NCBI GenBank assembly: GCA_944320465.1 | Contig: CALUHO010000005.1 | Location: forward strand, 1 to 64,000 | Direction: 5' to 3' | From: an uncultured Bacteroidales bacterium | Lineage (GTDB): Bacteria; Bacteroidota; Bacteroidia; Bacteroidales; P3 | Length of the DNA: 64,000 nucleotides | Part shown: positions 16,478-24,237 of the stretch, one piece after another | How the letters are laid out: each line of letters starts with the position of its first letter | Numbering within the stretch: the stretch's first letter is position 1 | The notes under the pieces: model-generated | The model's input: the letters and a program-made list of their open reading frames with translations, nothing else | Database searches by the model: none | Told to the model about the DNA's origin: nothing | Made by a program: the position numbers and the translations under genes

Positions 16478-17364
16478 TATGGCAATCTCTCCAATTCGGC
16501 TTCCATCCGTCCATACAGATTGCGCGTCACCGGTACCAACGGCAGACGCAAGACATTCTCGCAAAGCCCTCGGATATGCAGTCCAGCCTTGATTCCCGGA
16601 GGATTTCCTTGCTCGAAGAAGAGCTTCAATATTTCCGAAATCCGGCAATGCACCTGCTGCGCCATCGCCAGGTTCCCTTCCTGCACGTCCCTCACGATTT
16701 GGGACATCTCCTTGGGCAGCAGGTTCGCCGCCGTGCTGATGACTCCGTCGGCCCCCATCGCAACCAAAGGCAAAGTCAACGAATCATCACCCGACAAAAC
16801 TGAAAAATGCGCCGGACGATCCCGCAGGATTTCGCTGATTTTGACCAATAAGCCCGAAGCCTCCTTGACTGCCGCTATATTCGGCACAGTCTCAGCCAAT
16901 TTCACAATAGTTTCAGGTTCTATGTTGGCACCGCAACGGGAAGGGATATTATATACGATAACCGGAACAGGGCTTGCCTCGGCCACTGCCTTGAAATGAG
17001 CATACAGACCTCTCTGCCCAGGTTTATTATAGTAAGGAGATACAGAAAGGATATACGAATAACCGGAAAAATCAGTTTTCTCCATTTGCTTCAGCAACGA
17101 AGCCGTATCATTGCCGCCCATGCCCATTACCAAAGGCAGGCATCCTCCGCTGAAACGTGCCACAGCAGCACAGACCTCCTTCTTCTCCTCGAAACTCAAG
17201 GTAGGAGACTCTCCCGTTGTCCCAAGGACTACCAAGAAATCCACACCGCCTTCCATGCTATACCTCACAATCCGTTCCAGCGCATCGAAATCTATATCGC
17301 CTTTCTTTGTGAAAGGAGTCACCAATGCAGTCCCGACCCCTCTCAATCGTTTGTCTTTTTCCAT
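16477..17364 (-). CDS. dapA: 4-hydroxy-tetrahydrodipicolinate synthase
   Basis: A 295-residue TIM-barrel aldolase that condenses pyruvate and aspartate semialdehyde, the first committed step to lysine and meso-diaminopimelate for peptidoglycan. The Schiff-base Lys is Lys167 (AAVKEAS), the catalytic Tyr is Tyr138 (VYNIPSR), and the substrate-binding GTTGES motif is at 48-53. Length is normal. It starts 6 bases after the stop codon of the upstream gene (17371-18024), so the two are co-transcribed. Confidence 0.97.
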   Translation of the reverse strand: MEKDKRLRGVGTALVTPFTKKGDIDFDALERIVRYSMEGGVDFLVVLGTTGESPTLSFEEKKEVCAAVARFSGGCLPLVMGMGGNDTASLLKQMEKTDFSGYSYILSVSPYYNKPGQRGLYAHFKAVAEASPVPVIVYNIPSRCGANIEPETIVKLAETVPNIAAVKEASGLLVKISEILRDRPAHFSVLSGDDSLTLPLVAMGADGVISTAANLLPKEMSQIVRDVQEGNLAMAQQVHCRISEILKLFFEQGNPPGIKAGLHIRGLCENVLRLPLVPVTRNLYGRMEAELERLP

Positions 17365-17370
17365 ATCTTT

Positions 17371-18024
17371 TCATTTTGAAGAAGCCTGCTCCGGCTTGCC
17401 GGCAGTCCTTCCTTGCTTATCCATTTGTTTATTGCTACCCTTCATATTCTCCTGCGACTTGTCCTGCGCCATGCCAAGAAATGGCATATATGCTCCCAAC
17501 AAACGCAGAATCTCTTCCAAAGGATTCTTGGCATCGCTCAACGCAAAACTCAGATCGTTCACTTCTTTGCCCCACTCGCTGGCTTTGCCTACTTTGAATC
17601 CCGCCTTGACCGATGCCAAGACGGCAATGTCCATAAAGCGGGGCTGAAGGCTCAAATCCAGAAGCAAATCGTATTTTCCCTGAAAAAACGCTGCCACTTC
17701 CGGCCTCTTGCGTTTCGGGAAATAAGAAAAACGCAAGTCCTTACGGCCTATCACACAGCACGAGGCCCCCAAACAGGACCAAGAATCCGCCACTGCCGCC
17801 ATATCCTTGCTGTCGGAATAAATCAACAGACACACTTCCCTGCCTTGAGCCATCTTCTTGGCCGATGCCAGAATCCTAGCCTTGTCCAGTCCAGCCTCCT
17901 CATGGCAATAAACCGCAATCCTGCGAATCCGATCCCAAGGCTCGATAGCCCGACCTCCAGACTGCTTCTTCAACACTCGGCCGAGACGTTTCCGCCAGCA
18001 GCGTTCTCTGAATTTTCCAAACAT
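17371..18024 (-). CDS. Uncharacterised protein in operon with dapA (DUF6913-like)
   Basis: A 217-residue protein with no signal peptide. The N-terminus is very basic (MFGKFRERCWRKRLGRVLKK). An alpha/beta core follows (RRIAVYCHEEAGLDKARILASA, VCLLIYSDSKD, YDLLLDLSLQPRFMDIAVLASVKAGFKVG), and the tail is low-complexity and polar (NMKGSNKQMDKQGRTAGK). I think it belongs to the family called DUF6913, known only from Bacteroidetes, but I cannot confirm this. The 6-base spacing to dapA points to a linked role or simple co-expression. The start at 18024 is preferred over 18069 because the first 15 residues of the longer version look non-conserved. Confidence 0.7.
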   Translation of the reverse strand: MFGKFRERCWRKRLGRVLKKQSGGRAIEPWDRIRRIAVYCHEEAGLDKARILASAKKMAQGREVCLLIYSDSKDMAAVADSWSCLGASCCVIGRKDLRFSYFPKRKRPEVAAFFQGKYDLLLDLSLQPRFMDIAVLASVKAGFKVGKASEWGKEVNDLSFALSDAKNPLEEILRLLGAYMPFLGMAQDKSQENMKGSNKQMDKQGRTAGKPEQASSK

Positions 18025-18143
18025 TCTGTTTCTATAAAAGGGGCGTACACCAATCGGCCTCAAAACCACCGCTTGCTTTTATCCGCCGTACACCCGGTCT
18101 TGAAAAGTCCTTTGACCGGATTCGACACAGCAGCCCCGACCGG

Positions 18144-18151
18144 CAAAGGTA
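18144..18151 (-). promoter_or_regulatory. -7 promoter element for the dapA operon
   Basis: CAAAGGTA reads TACCTTTG on the minus strand, a match to TAnnTTTG. Start of transcription would be near 18137, giving a leader of about 110 bases. Confidence 0.45.
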
Positions 18152-18307
18152 AAATCGGGTAAAATTACAATAATCGGGCATTTTGGGCAAATCCGCCCGG
18201 CAAAAGAATCCAAAGAACCCACCGGTTTCCACTTTTCCCAAAAGTTTTCCGGCTTTTCTTAGCAAAATTGAATCGAGGGTTTAAACTCAGGGAAGCGAAT
18301 TTATATG

Positions 18308-18315
18308 TAAATTTG
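18308..18315 (+). promoter_or_regulatory. -7 promoter element for rseC
   Basis: TAAATTTG matches TAnnTTTG; a start of transcription near 18322 leaves a leader of under 20 bases before the ATG at 18340 and excludes the longer frame from 18268. Confidence 0.55.
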
Positions 18316-18339
18316 CATGAATTTTTCATACATATATTT

Positions 18340-18786
18340 ATGTCTGAACGCATCACACACGATGGAATCGTGACCAAGGTCGAACCGGGCGTGGTCACCG
18401 TCAAGATACAATCCACCTCGGCCTGCGGTTCCTGCCACGCCAAGGGACTCTGTCAGATGTCCGAAAAAACCGACAAAGACGTAGTAGTCAAAACTCGGAA
18501 AAGCCAGGAATATAACGTTGGGGAAACGGTTGATGTTTTCCTTACTTCCGGCATGGGACTCAAAGCGGTGCTTTATGCCTATGTGCTTTCCTTGATAGCG
18601 GGCGCACTGTTCTTCTTCCTCGGATCGCTCTTTACCGACAACCAAGGTATCTGGGGGCTTTGCGCCATACTCGGCATCGCACTCTATTTCGGTGTCCTCA
18701 AATTAGTTTCCAAGAAAATCAACGCCAAGTTCAGCTTCGGCATCGCCCACCGGATTCCTACGGAAGAGGAATCCACAGCCCGATAG
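18340..18786 (+). CDS. rseC: RseC / SoxR-reducing system family membrane protein
   Basis: A 148-residue RseC-like protein. The N-terminal beta-rich domain carries the cysteine cluster SACGSCHAKGLC (about residues 27-38), characteristic of the family, followed by two transmembrane helices (about 73-95 and 100-118) and a short polar tail. In many Bacteroidetes rseC is the first gene of the rnf electron-transport operon; here the next gene is fabG and no rnf gene is in view. The role in this organism is therefore unclear: redox sensing or support of an Rnf complex encoded elsewhere. Confidence 0.88.
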   Translation: MSERITHDGIVTKVEPGVVTVKIQSTSACGSCHAKGLCQMSEKTDKDVVVKTRKSQEYNVGETVDVFLTSGMGLKAVLYAYVLSLIAGALFFFLGSLFTDNQGIWGLCAILGIALYFGVLKLVSKKINAKFSFGIAHRIPTEEESTAR

Positions 18787-18903
18787 GATCAAACAAAGGG
18801 AGAGAAAAGCTAAAAATCATGTGGAACAAACTGATTTTGCATCTGTCAACAAAACTGCAAATCAACAATAAACAATATACAAATCATTAAATATAAATTA
18901 TAT

Positions 18904-19650
18904 ATGAATCTTCTACAAGACAAGGTGGCTCTCATTACCGGGGCCTCGCGCGGCATTGGCAAGGCCATTGCCCTCAAATTCGCTTCGGAAGGGGCCAACA
19001 TCGCCTTTACCGACCTCAAGGACGATGAAAACATGGCTTCTTTGGTCAAGGAACTGGAAGGCATGGGAGTGAAAGCCAAAGGCTATGCTTCCAACGCGGC
19101 CGATACCGAAGAAACGGCCAAGACGGTAGCCGCCGTAGCCGCTGACTTTGGTCGAATCGATATCTTGGTCAACAACGCCGGCATCACCAAAGACGGTTTG
19201 CTGCTCCGGATGAGCGAAGACCAATGGGATGCCGTCATCAACGTGAACCTCAAATCGGTATTCAACTTCACCAAGGCGGTAGCACCTATCATGAGCAGCC
19301 AGCGTTCGGGCAGCATCATCAGCATGAGCTCGGTGGTAGGGGTTTCGGGCAATGCCGGACAGACCAACTACTCGGCTTCCAAGGCGGGCATCATCGGATT
19401 CACCAAGTCGGTGGCCAAGGAATTCGGCAAGCGGGGCATCCGGGCCAATGCAGTGGCTCCCGGTTTCATCATCACCGATATGACGGCCCAGCTGTCGGAA
19501 GAAGTCCGCAAGGATTGGGCTTCCAAGATTCCTTTGCACCGTGGCGGAACGCCGGAAGACGTGGCCAACGTCTGCTTGTTCCTCGGATCGGAGCTGTCAT
19601 CGTATGTGAGCGGGCAGGTATTACACGTTTGTGGCGGCATGAACATGTAG
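18904..19650 (+). CDS. fabG: 3-oxoacyl-ACP reductase
   Basis: A 248-residue short-chain dehydrogenase/reductase that reduces 3-oxoacyl-ACP with NADPH in fatty-acid elongation. Motifs: TGASRGIG (12-19) for cofactor binding, NNAG near 90, the catalytic Ser in SMSSVVG, and Tyr156/Lys160 in YSASKAG; the C-terminus VLHVCGGMNM is diagnostic for FabG. It lies 117 bases after rseC and may be co-transcribed. Family A repeat A3 begins directly after the stop codon. Confidence 0.95.
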   Translation: MNLLQDKVALITGASRGIGKAIALKFASEGANIAFTDLKDDENMASLVKELEGMGVKAKGYASNAADTEETAKTVAAVAADFGRIDILVNNAGITKDGLLLRMSEDQWDAVINVNLKSVFNFTKAVAPIMSSQRSGSIISMSSVVGVSGNAGQTNYSASKAGIIGFTKSVAKEFGKRGIRANAVAPGFIITDMTAQLSEEVRKDWASKIPLHRGGTPEDVANVCLFLGSELSSYVSGQVLHVCGGMNM

Positions 19651-19776
19651 GCAGGCGTGTGATAATGGGCAATCTACATCGTTGCGCGAGCCGTTCAGGC
19701 TCGGTCACGTACTTTAGTACGCTTCCTCGCCTTCAAGCTCGCGCGCCTCGTATCTTGTCCATTCTGACACGCCTGC
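19651..19776 (+). repeat. Family A hairpin repeat, copy A3, directly after fabG
   Basis: A 126-bp element. The left arm GCAGGCGTGTGATAATGGGC pairs along more than 40 bases with the right arm ending TCTGACACGCCTGC. Internal hairpins CGAGCC-gttca-GGCTCG (19687-19703) and GTACT-tt-AGTAC (19709-19720) match the positions of those in A2 although the sequences differ, which indicates conserved pairing. It abuts the fabG stop and faces the convergent barrel gene. Confidence 0.9.
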
Positions 19777-19848
19777 GTGCAAGAAAACGGACTATTAAAC
19801 TCTCCATAGGCAAATAACAGACCTTCGGAAACAATCCTTTCGGCCTTT

Positions 19849-20757
19849 TCAGAACTTGAACTTGATGCCGATGTTCAGCCCGTGGCTGCCAAAAGGAATC
19901 CAATCACTGCCTGTGTAACGGAATTTCCGGATACTGGATTCAGGGGCCTCCGTCTTGCCGGTGACACGGCTCAGACCCAAGCCGCCCCAATTCACTTCCT
20001 CCATACGATACACGCTGAATTGCCATTCCACCATCAGGCTTACCAACGGACTCAGATGGATGTCCATCCCCAACGCTCCCACAAAGCCTAATTTGAAGAA
20101 TCTGTCTCTGCCAACGTAATACTCTTCATATTCATGGGCAATCCCAGAACCATGGTCGCTTATATAGTCGTTATTCTCATGATATTCCCTGTTAACCACC
20201 TTTATTGATTGCTCGAATTGCAAACTTCCGGCCACGAAACCCAGACCCGCTTTGACATAAGGGTTCACCCGTTTAAAACCAGGATTCACAACCAACTGCA
20301 CCGATCCATAACCTGCTTTCCCATTAATCGTCCGAGCTTCATCGTAGGCATACGCTTCTTGAAAGCAGATTTCCCCTGTGGACAAAGTATCAAACCGCCC
20401 ATCCTCATTCCAAAAAGACCCGCCGCTCCTCGTATTAATATACGCCACATATCCACCACCTATTTCCAAACCCAAATACCGATTGAAATTATAGCCGAAC
20501 TCCAAGCCAACCCGCAAGCCCTCGCCCATCGAATACCGCCGGTTATGATAAAACTCCGGATATAAATCTTTAGCCATCCGCACTGCACCCAACCGCCAAG
20601 CGTAACCCACATAGGCATCCACGTAGAAACGCTTGAACGGGAATTCCGGCACGGGCCTCTTCTCTTTCTTCTCCTTGCCCGGCCTCTCCGCCGCCTCCGA
20701 ACCAAAGCACATGCCGCAGAACAGCAAGATTGCTACAAAATACCGTATCGTTTTCAT
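19849..20757 (-). CDS. Outer-membrane beta-barrel protein of unknown function
   Basis: A 302-residue protein with a signal peptide (MKTIRYFVAILLFCGMCFGSEA) and a short charged linker (RPGKEKKEKR). It is then a series of alternating-residue beta strands with aromatic girdles (RFYVDAYVGYAWRLGA, GLRVGLEFGYNFNRYLGLEIGGGY, YVKAGLGFVAGSL) ending in Phe (GLNIGIKFKF), the usual outer-membrane insertion signal. It resembles the porin-like or OmpW/OmpA-type 8-stranded barrels of Bacteroidetes. The open frame extends to 20814, but the signal peptide begins at the ATG of 20757. Confidence 0.85.
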   Translation of the reverse strand: MKTIRYFVAILLFCGMCFGSEAAERPGKEKKEKRPVPEFPFKRFYVDAYVGYAWRLGAVRMAKDLYPEFYHNRRYSMGEGLRVGLEFGYNFNRYLGLEIGGGYVAYINTRSGGSFWNEDGRFDTLSTGEICFQEAYAYDEARTINGKAGYGSVQLVVNPGFKRVNPYVKAGLGFVAGSLQFEQSIKVVNREYHENNDYISDHGSGIAHEYEEYYVGRDRFFKLGFVGALGMDIHLSPLVSLMVEWQFSVYRMEEVNWGGLGLSRVTGKTEAPESSIRKFRYTGSDWIPFGSHGLNIGIKFKF

Positions 20758-20783
20758 AAGTTTTCCATTTTTAAGTGGAAAAA

Positions 20784-20818
20784 GCCTATGGAGGACATCT
20801 ATCCTGTTTTCCATAGGC
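20784..20818 (-). terminator. Terminator of the decayed T9SS cargo gene
   Basis: On the minus strand AAGCCTATGGA and TCCATAGGCTTTTT form an 11-bp stem with a T tract. It lies just after the stop codon of the gene remnant at 20827-20953. Confidence 0.75.
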
Positions 20819-20826
20819 TTATTACC

Positions 20827-20953
20827 CTATTTCACAATCAGTTTCTTGGTCACGCTATAACCTTTCCATCCCACACACCAAGTACATGCCCGATGGCAAA
20901 TTACTTAACGTCACAATCCCGCAGTTATAGGAGAGAATCCTTGTCTTTTTCAT
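20827..20953 (-). pseudogene. Frameshifted remnant of a T9SS C-terminal sorting domain
   Basis: On the minus strand one frame reads ILSYNCGIVTLSNLPSGMYLVC and the next frame continues VGWKGYSVTKKLIVK followed by TAG at 20829-20827. Joined, this is the end of a typical type A T9SS sorting domain (LSNLPSGMYLV...G.SVTKKLIVK). The shift falls at the run of G bases near 20875. The rest of the protein is missing; MITE copy B3 lies about 100 bp further upstream. A residual -7 box TACCTTTG on the minus strand at 21331-21324 could be its old promoter. Confidence 0.75.
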
Positions 20954-21054
20954 TTTCCTGTAGTTTTTCTCGTTAATGATTGTTTTTATTGCTGTTTCAT
21001 GAAACTCTCTTAATCCGCAAGTGCCTGTACCGTCTGTCGTAAAACCCTCTTGAA

Positions 21055-21247
21055 CCCAAATCGGTCATTAGACTTTGGGGAGATTGCCCGCTTGTGTCAT
21101 GCAGCATGCTTCTCGCCTAGCCGAAGGCGTAGCGGGCTACGTCGAGGCGTAGCGAGAAACAGGATGCGGACAGAAGCGGGCAAGATGCCCGAATGCCTTA
21201 TTTTCCCAATCAGAAACGGACATGGCGTGTCTAATGACCGATTTGGG
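21055..21247 (+). repeat. Family B MITE, copy B3
   Basis: A 193-bp copy, nearly identical to B1 through the interior, with TTGAA direct repeats on both sides (21050-21054 and 21248-21252), consistent with a 5-bp target duplication. Confidence 0.92.
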
Positions 21248-21252
21248 TTGAA

Positions 21253-21707
21253 CTTTGTTGTAAAATTACTTAGCTGCAAAGATGCCCGCAATACCTATTC
21301 ATAGTATTTTGCCAGGCTCCCTACAAAGGTATGTCTTCCCGATTACGGCTTCATGAAGCCCATCTTAAGCTTCCATGAAGTTCCATGCATCTTTATCAAC
21401 GAACAGGGCAATTTTATCGACAAATCGCACAAAGGCAAATTTATGAAAAAAACAATACCTGACGGAGCCTGACATGCCTCTCATCCACAATTCATCCAAA
21501 AATATCTATGTAAGATATTAAGGACAAACAATTTAGCATGCCCGTTCTTCCCAAATGAAAAAACTAAAGCCGACATGTCAGGACAATCCATCCACCCTCT
21601 CCGGCTTGCATGATTCCAGCTGCATAAAAACAAAACCACCTTAGCTGCCTGACAAAACCATTTACCGGACTCCTCCAAACAAAAAAGACATTCCCGAAGC
21701 CGTCCGG
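21253..21707. other. Gene-free stretch before the VWA gene
   Basis: No credible gene. It contains a 14-bp perfect palindrome GGCTTCATGAAGCC at 21347-21360 followed by the related CTTCCATGAAG, and a minus-strand -7 box at 21331-21324. Small open frames here lack family signatures. Confidence 0.6.
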
Positions 21708-21737
21708 TTGCTTTTTCATCAAGACAACGTACTTTTG
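21708..21737 (+). promoter_or_regulatory. Promoter of the VWA-like membrane protein gene
   Basis: TTG (21708-21710), 19 bases, TACTTTTG (21730-21737). It gives a leader of about 70 bases. Confidence 0.75.
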
Positions 21738-21814
21738 CAAGTCGAAACCGGCAGCATGACAGACTAAAGGCGGTTTCCATGGTAGAACCAGCCTCCAAAA
21801 GCCCGTAAACAAAC

Positions 21815-24001
21815 ATGATGATTCAAACAGCACTTCCGGTATGGTTCTGGTTGGTAGCGGTCGCGGTAGCGGCAGGCTATGCAGGGGCTTTGTATTGCCG
21901 GAACCGCAAAGACGAACTGAGCAAAGGCTGGAAGATAGGCTTGGCTGCCGTCCGTTTCCTGTTCGTCTTCCTGATTTGCTTCCTGTTGATGTCGCCGATA
22001 GCCAAGATGCAGCAGGAACAGGTACAAAAGCCTCTCTGCTTCGTGGCCGTGGACGATTCCCGTTCGATGCGGGCGGCGCTCGCTCCGGAATACAGGAACA
22101 GGCAAGAGGCGGACACGGCGGCATTCATCGCCTCCGGGTTCGCCCAAGAGGTAGAAAATCAGACAGACCGACTCTGCGAAGAGCTGTCGGAACGATTCCA
22201 AGTGCAACGTTTAGCGTTCGGCAAAGATGTCCGGCAAGAGATATCCTCTGAACTGCAAACTGCCGTCCATTCGTCCTATGCCCAAGAGGCCACTGACTAC
22301 GCCCGACTGTTCCAGGACATGGCGCAACGGCTGTCCGCCTCCTCTGCGCCCAATGCCCTTGCCATCCTGATTTCTGACGGACAGGCCAACCTGGGGCAGG
22401 AACCAGCGGCGGCCTACCGCACCTGCCCGTTCCCGCTCTATTGCATCGGCATCGGCGATACCCTTTCTTACCCGGACATCTTCATCGAGGAATGCCGCTT
22501 CAACCCATATACGTTTTTGGGCAACCGTTTTCCGCTGCAAATCCGGATCGACCAGCAGCAGGCCGGTACAAGCCGCTCTACACTTCGCCTAACCGAAGAT
22601 GGAAAAACGCTTTTGGAGCAGGAAGTGGATCTGTCTCAGCCGGAGGGACGGCAAATCAATTGGGAATTGGAAGCAAACGAAAGCGGGATTCATCGCTATA
22701 TCCTATCTCTCGACCCGATAAGCCAGGAGAAAAACCTCCAGAACAACCGGCAGGAAGTCCTGATTCAAGTCCTGGACAACCGGCAGAAAATCCTGATTGT
22801 GGGCCATGCCCCGCATCCGGACCTTTCCTGCCTGCACCAAAGCCTGAGCCGCCAGGAGAGATACCAAAGCGAGGTCATCCTGGCCAAAGAACTTTCCAAG
22901 AAATCAATGAAAGAATTGCAGGACTACGATTTGTTCATCCTGCACGGCCTGCCTTCGGGCCAATATCCTTTAGACCCATACCGGGATTTGCTCAACCGTA
23001 AGCCATGCTGGTACATTATCGGTCCGGAAACCCGCATGGATCGTTTGAACCAGAACGGAACCGGCCTCGGCATCCAAACCCGGAACGCTGGATGGGAAGA
23101 AGCTCAAGCATCCTTGAATCCGGATTTCGGTCTCTTTGAAATAAGCCCTGACGAGGTGGAAGCCATCCGGGAATGGCCGCCTCTTTGGACTCCTTTTGCC
23201 CGCTACGAGCCGCAAGCGAACGGACGAACCATATTCTACCAATCCATCTTGGGCGTAAAGACAGAGAATCCCTTGCTATGGGTTTCGCCGCCTTCGGCAT
23301 CGCGTTCGATGGTACTCTGCGGATACGGACTCTGGCGCTGGCGTTTGGCCGATTACCAAGAAGAGAACAGCACCGAGGTTTTCGACCGCTTGACAGACCG
23401 CTGCGTCTCGCTGCTATCGGAACTAAAACCGGAAGAGAACCTGATTGTCCATTGCCCGAGCTTGATAGACAATACGCAAAGCTTGCAAATCCGGGCCGAA
23501 CTCTATAACCAGAACTTCGAAAAAGTGAGTACGGCTTCTGTCGGCATCCAATTCCTGAACCGGGCAAACGGGCAGCAATACGAATATTCTTTCCTGCCGC
23601 AGCCGCCGGATTATTTCCTGGATGCTGGATTCCTGCCTGCCGGAGACTACGATTACACGGCCCGCGCCAAGAACGGCGCAGAGGAATACATGTCCCGCGG
23701 ACGCTTCGCCGTGGCGGACATCCAGTTGGAGAACCTCCAGCTACCGGCCAATCTGGAACTCCTGCGCAATCTATCCCTTACCTACGACGGCCGGTTCTAC
23801 TATGCGGGTTCTGCCTACACTCCGCAAAAGGCCGTCTGGAAACAGATTCTTCAGGACATAGAAGACCGTCCCGACCTCAGGCCGGTTATCTCCTTCCACG
23901 AAGCCTACGCTTCCTTCCTCGATCAAATCTGGCTGCTGATTCTTCTTCTGAGCCTGCTATCGATGGAATACTTTGCCCGGAAAATCTTCGGGAGCTTGTA
24001 A
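21815..24001 (+). CDS. VWA-like domain membrane protein of unknown function
   Basis: A 728-residue protein. Two N-terminal transmembrane helices (about 10-28 and 43-65) precede a von Willebrand A-like domain with the MIDAS start CFVAVDDSRSM (about 75-85) and ALAILISDGQANLG (about 180-195). A long extracytoplasmic region then has Ig-like and possible class I amidotransferase-like parts (KILIVGHAPHPDLSCLHQSL; DLFILHGLPSG; CWYIIGPET) and a final transmembrane helix near 703-724. The layout matches BatA/BatB-type or DUF-annotated VWA proteins of Bacteroidetes, but there is no neighbouring MoxR ATPase or Bat operon. Gene function is unknown. Confidence 0.85.
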   Translation: MMIQTALPVWFWLVAVAVAAGYAGALYCRNRKDELSKGWKIGLAAVRFLFVFLICFLLMSPIAKMQQEQVQKPLCFVAVDDSRSMRAALAPEYRNRQEADTAAFIASGFAQEVENQTDRLCEELSERFQVQRLAFGKDVRQEISSELQTAVHSSYAQEATDYARLFQDMAQRLSASSAPNALAILISDGQANLGQEPAAAYRTCPFPLYCIGIGDTLSYPDIFIEECRFNPYTFLGNRFPLQIRIDQQQAGTSRSTLRLTEDGKTLLEQEVDLSQPEGRQINWELEANESGIHRYILSLDPISQEKNLQNNRQEVLIQVLDNRQKILIVGHAPHPDLSCLHQSLSRQERYQSEVILAKELSKKSMKELQDYDLFILHGLPSGQYPLDPYRDLLNRKPCWYIIGPETRMDRLNQNGTGLGIQTRNAGWEEAQASLNPDFGLFEISPDEVEAIREWPPLWTPFARYEPQANGRTIFYQSILGVKTENPLLWVSPPSASRSMVLCGYGLWRWRLADYQEENSTEVFDRLTDRCVSLLSELKPEENLIVHCPSLIDNTQSLQIRAELYNQNFEKVSTASVGIQFLNRANGQQYEYSFLPQPPDYFLDAGFLPAGDYDYTARAKNGAEEYMSRGRFAVADIQLENLQLPANLELLRNLSLTYDGRFYYAGSAYTPQKAVWKQILQDIEDRPDLRPVISFHEAYASFLDQIWLLILLLSLLSMEYFARKIFGSL

Positions 24002-24166
24002 TAGAAAACAGATACGGGAGAAAGGCAAAGAAGAGACCCGCGCCGAAACGCATACTCCGTAACAGGCAAAACAGGTGTTCATACCGTCTGGATTCAAGTG
24101 CCGTGAGGCGAGTAAGAATGAAAGAGAGGCAGCACTGATACGAGATGTAGAGCCGCCGCGCGGCGC

Positions 24167-24224
24167 GGGTGTCCACTCAAGTACGGGTCCAAGCCGCGCA
24201 AGACCCGCAACGAAGCAGACACCC
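24167..24224 (-). repeat. Family A diverged hairpin, copy A7, between the VWA gene and phoH
   Basis: GGGTGTC (24167-24173) pairs with GACACCC (24218-24224), enclosing CGGGTC/GACCCG. It contains GCAACGAAGCAGA, the exact complement of the TCTGCTTCGTTGC in the left arms of A1 and A2. The sequence to its left (24095-24150) also resembles a family A right arm (GAGTAAGA). The genes on either side are convergent. Confidence 0.65.
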
Positions 24225-24237
24225 CTCTATTTCATTT

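Noticed and set aside
21347-21360. 14-bp palindrome as an operator
   Set aside because: It is more than 350 bp from the nearest promoter on the plus strand and not repeated exactly; a regulatory role is not supported.
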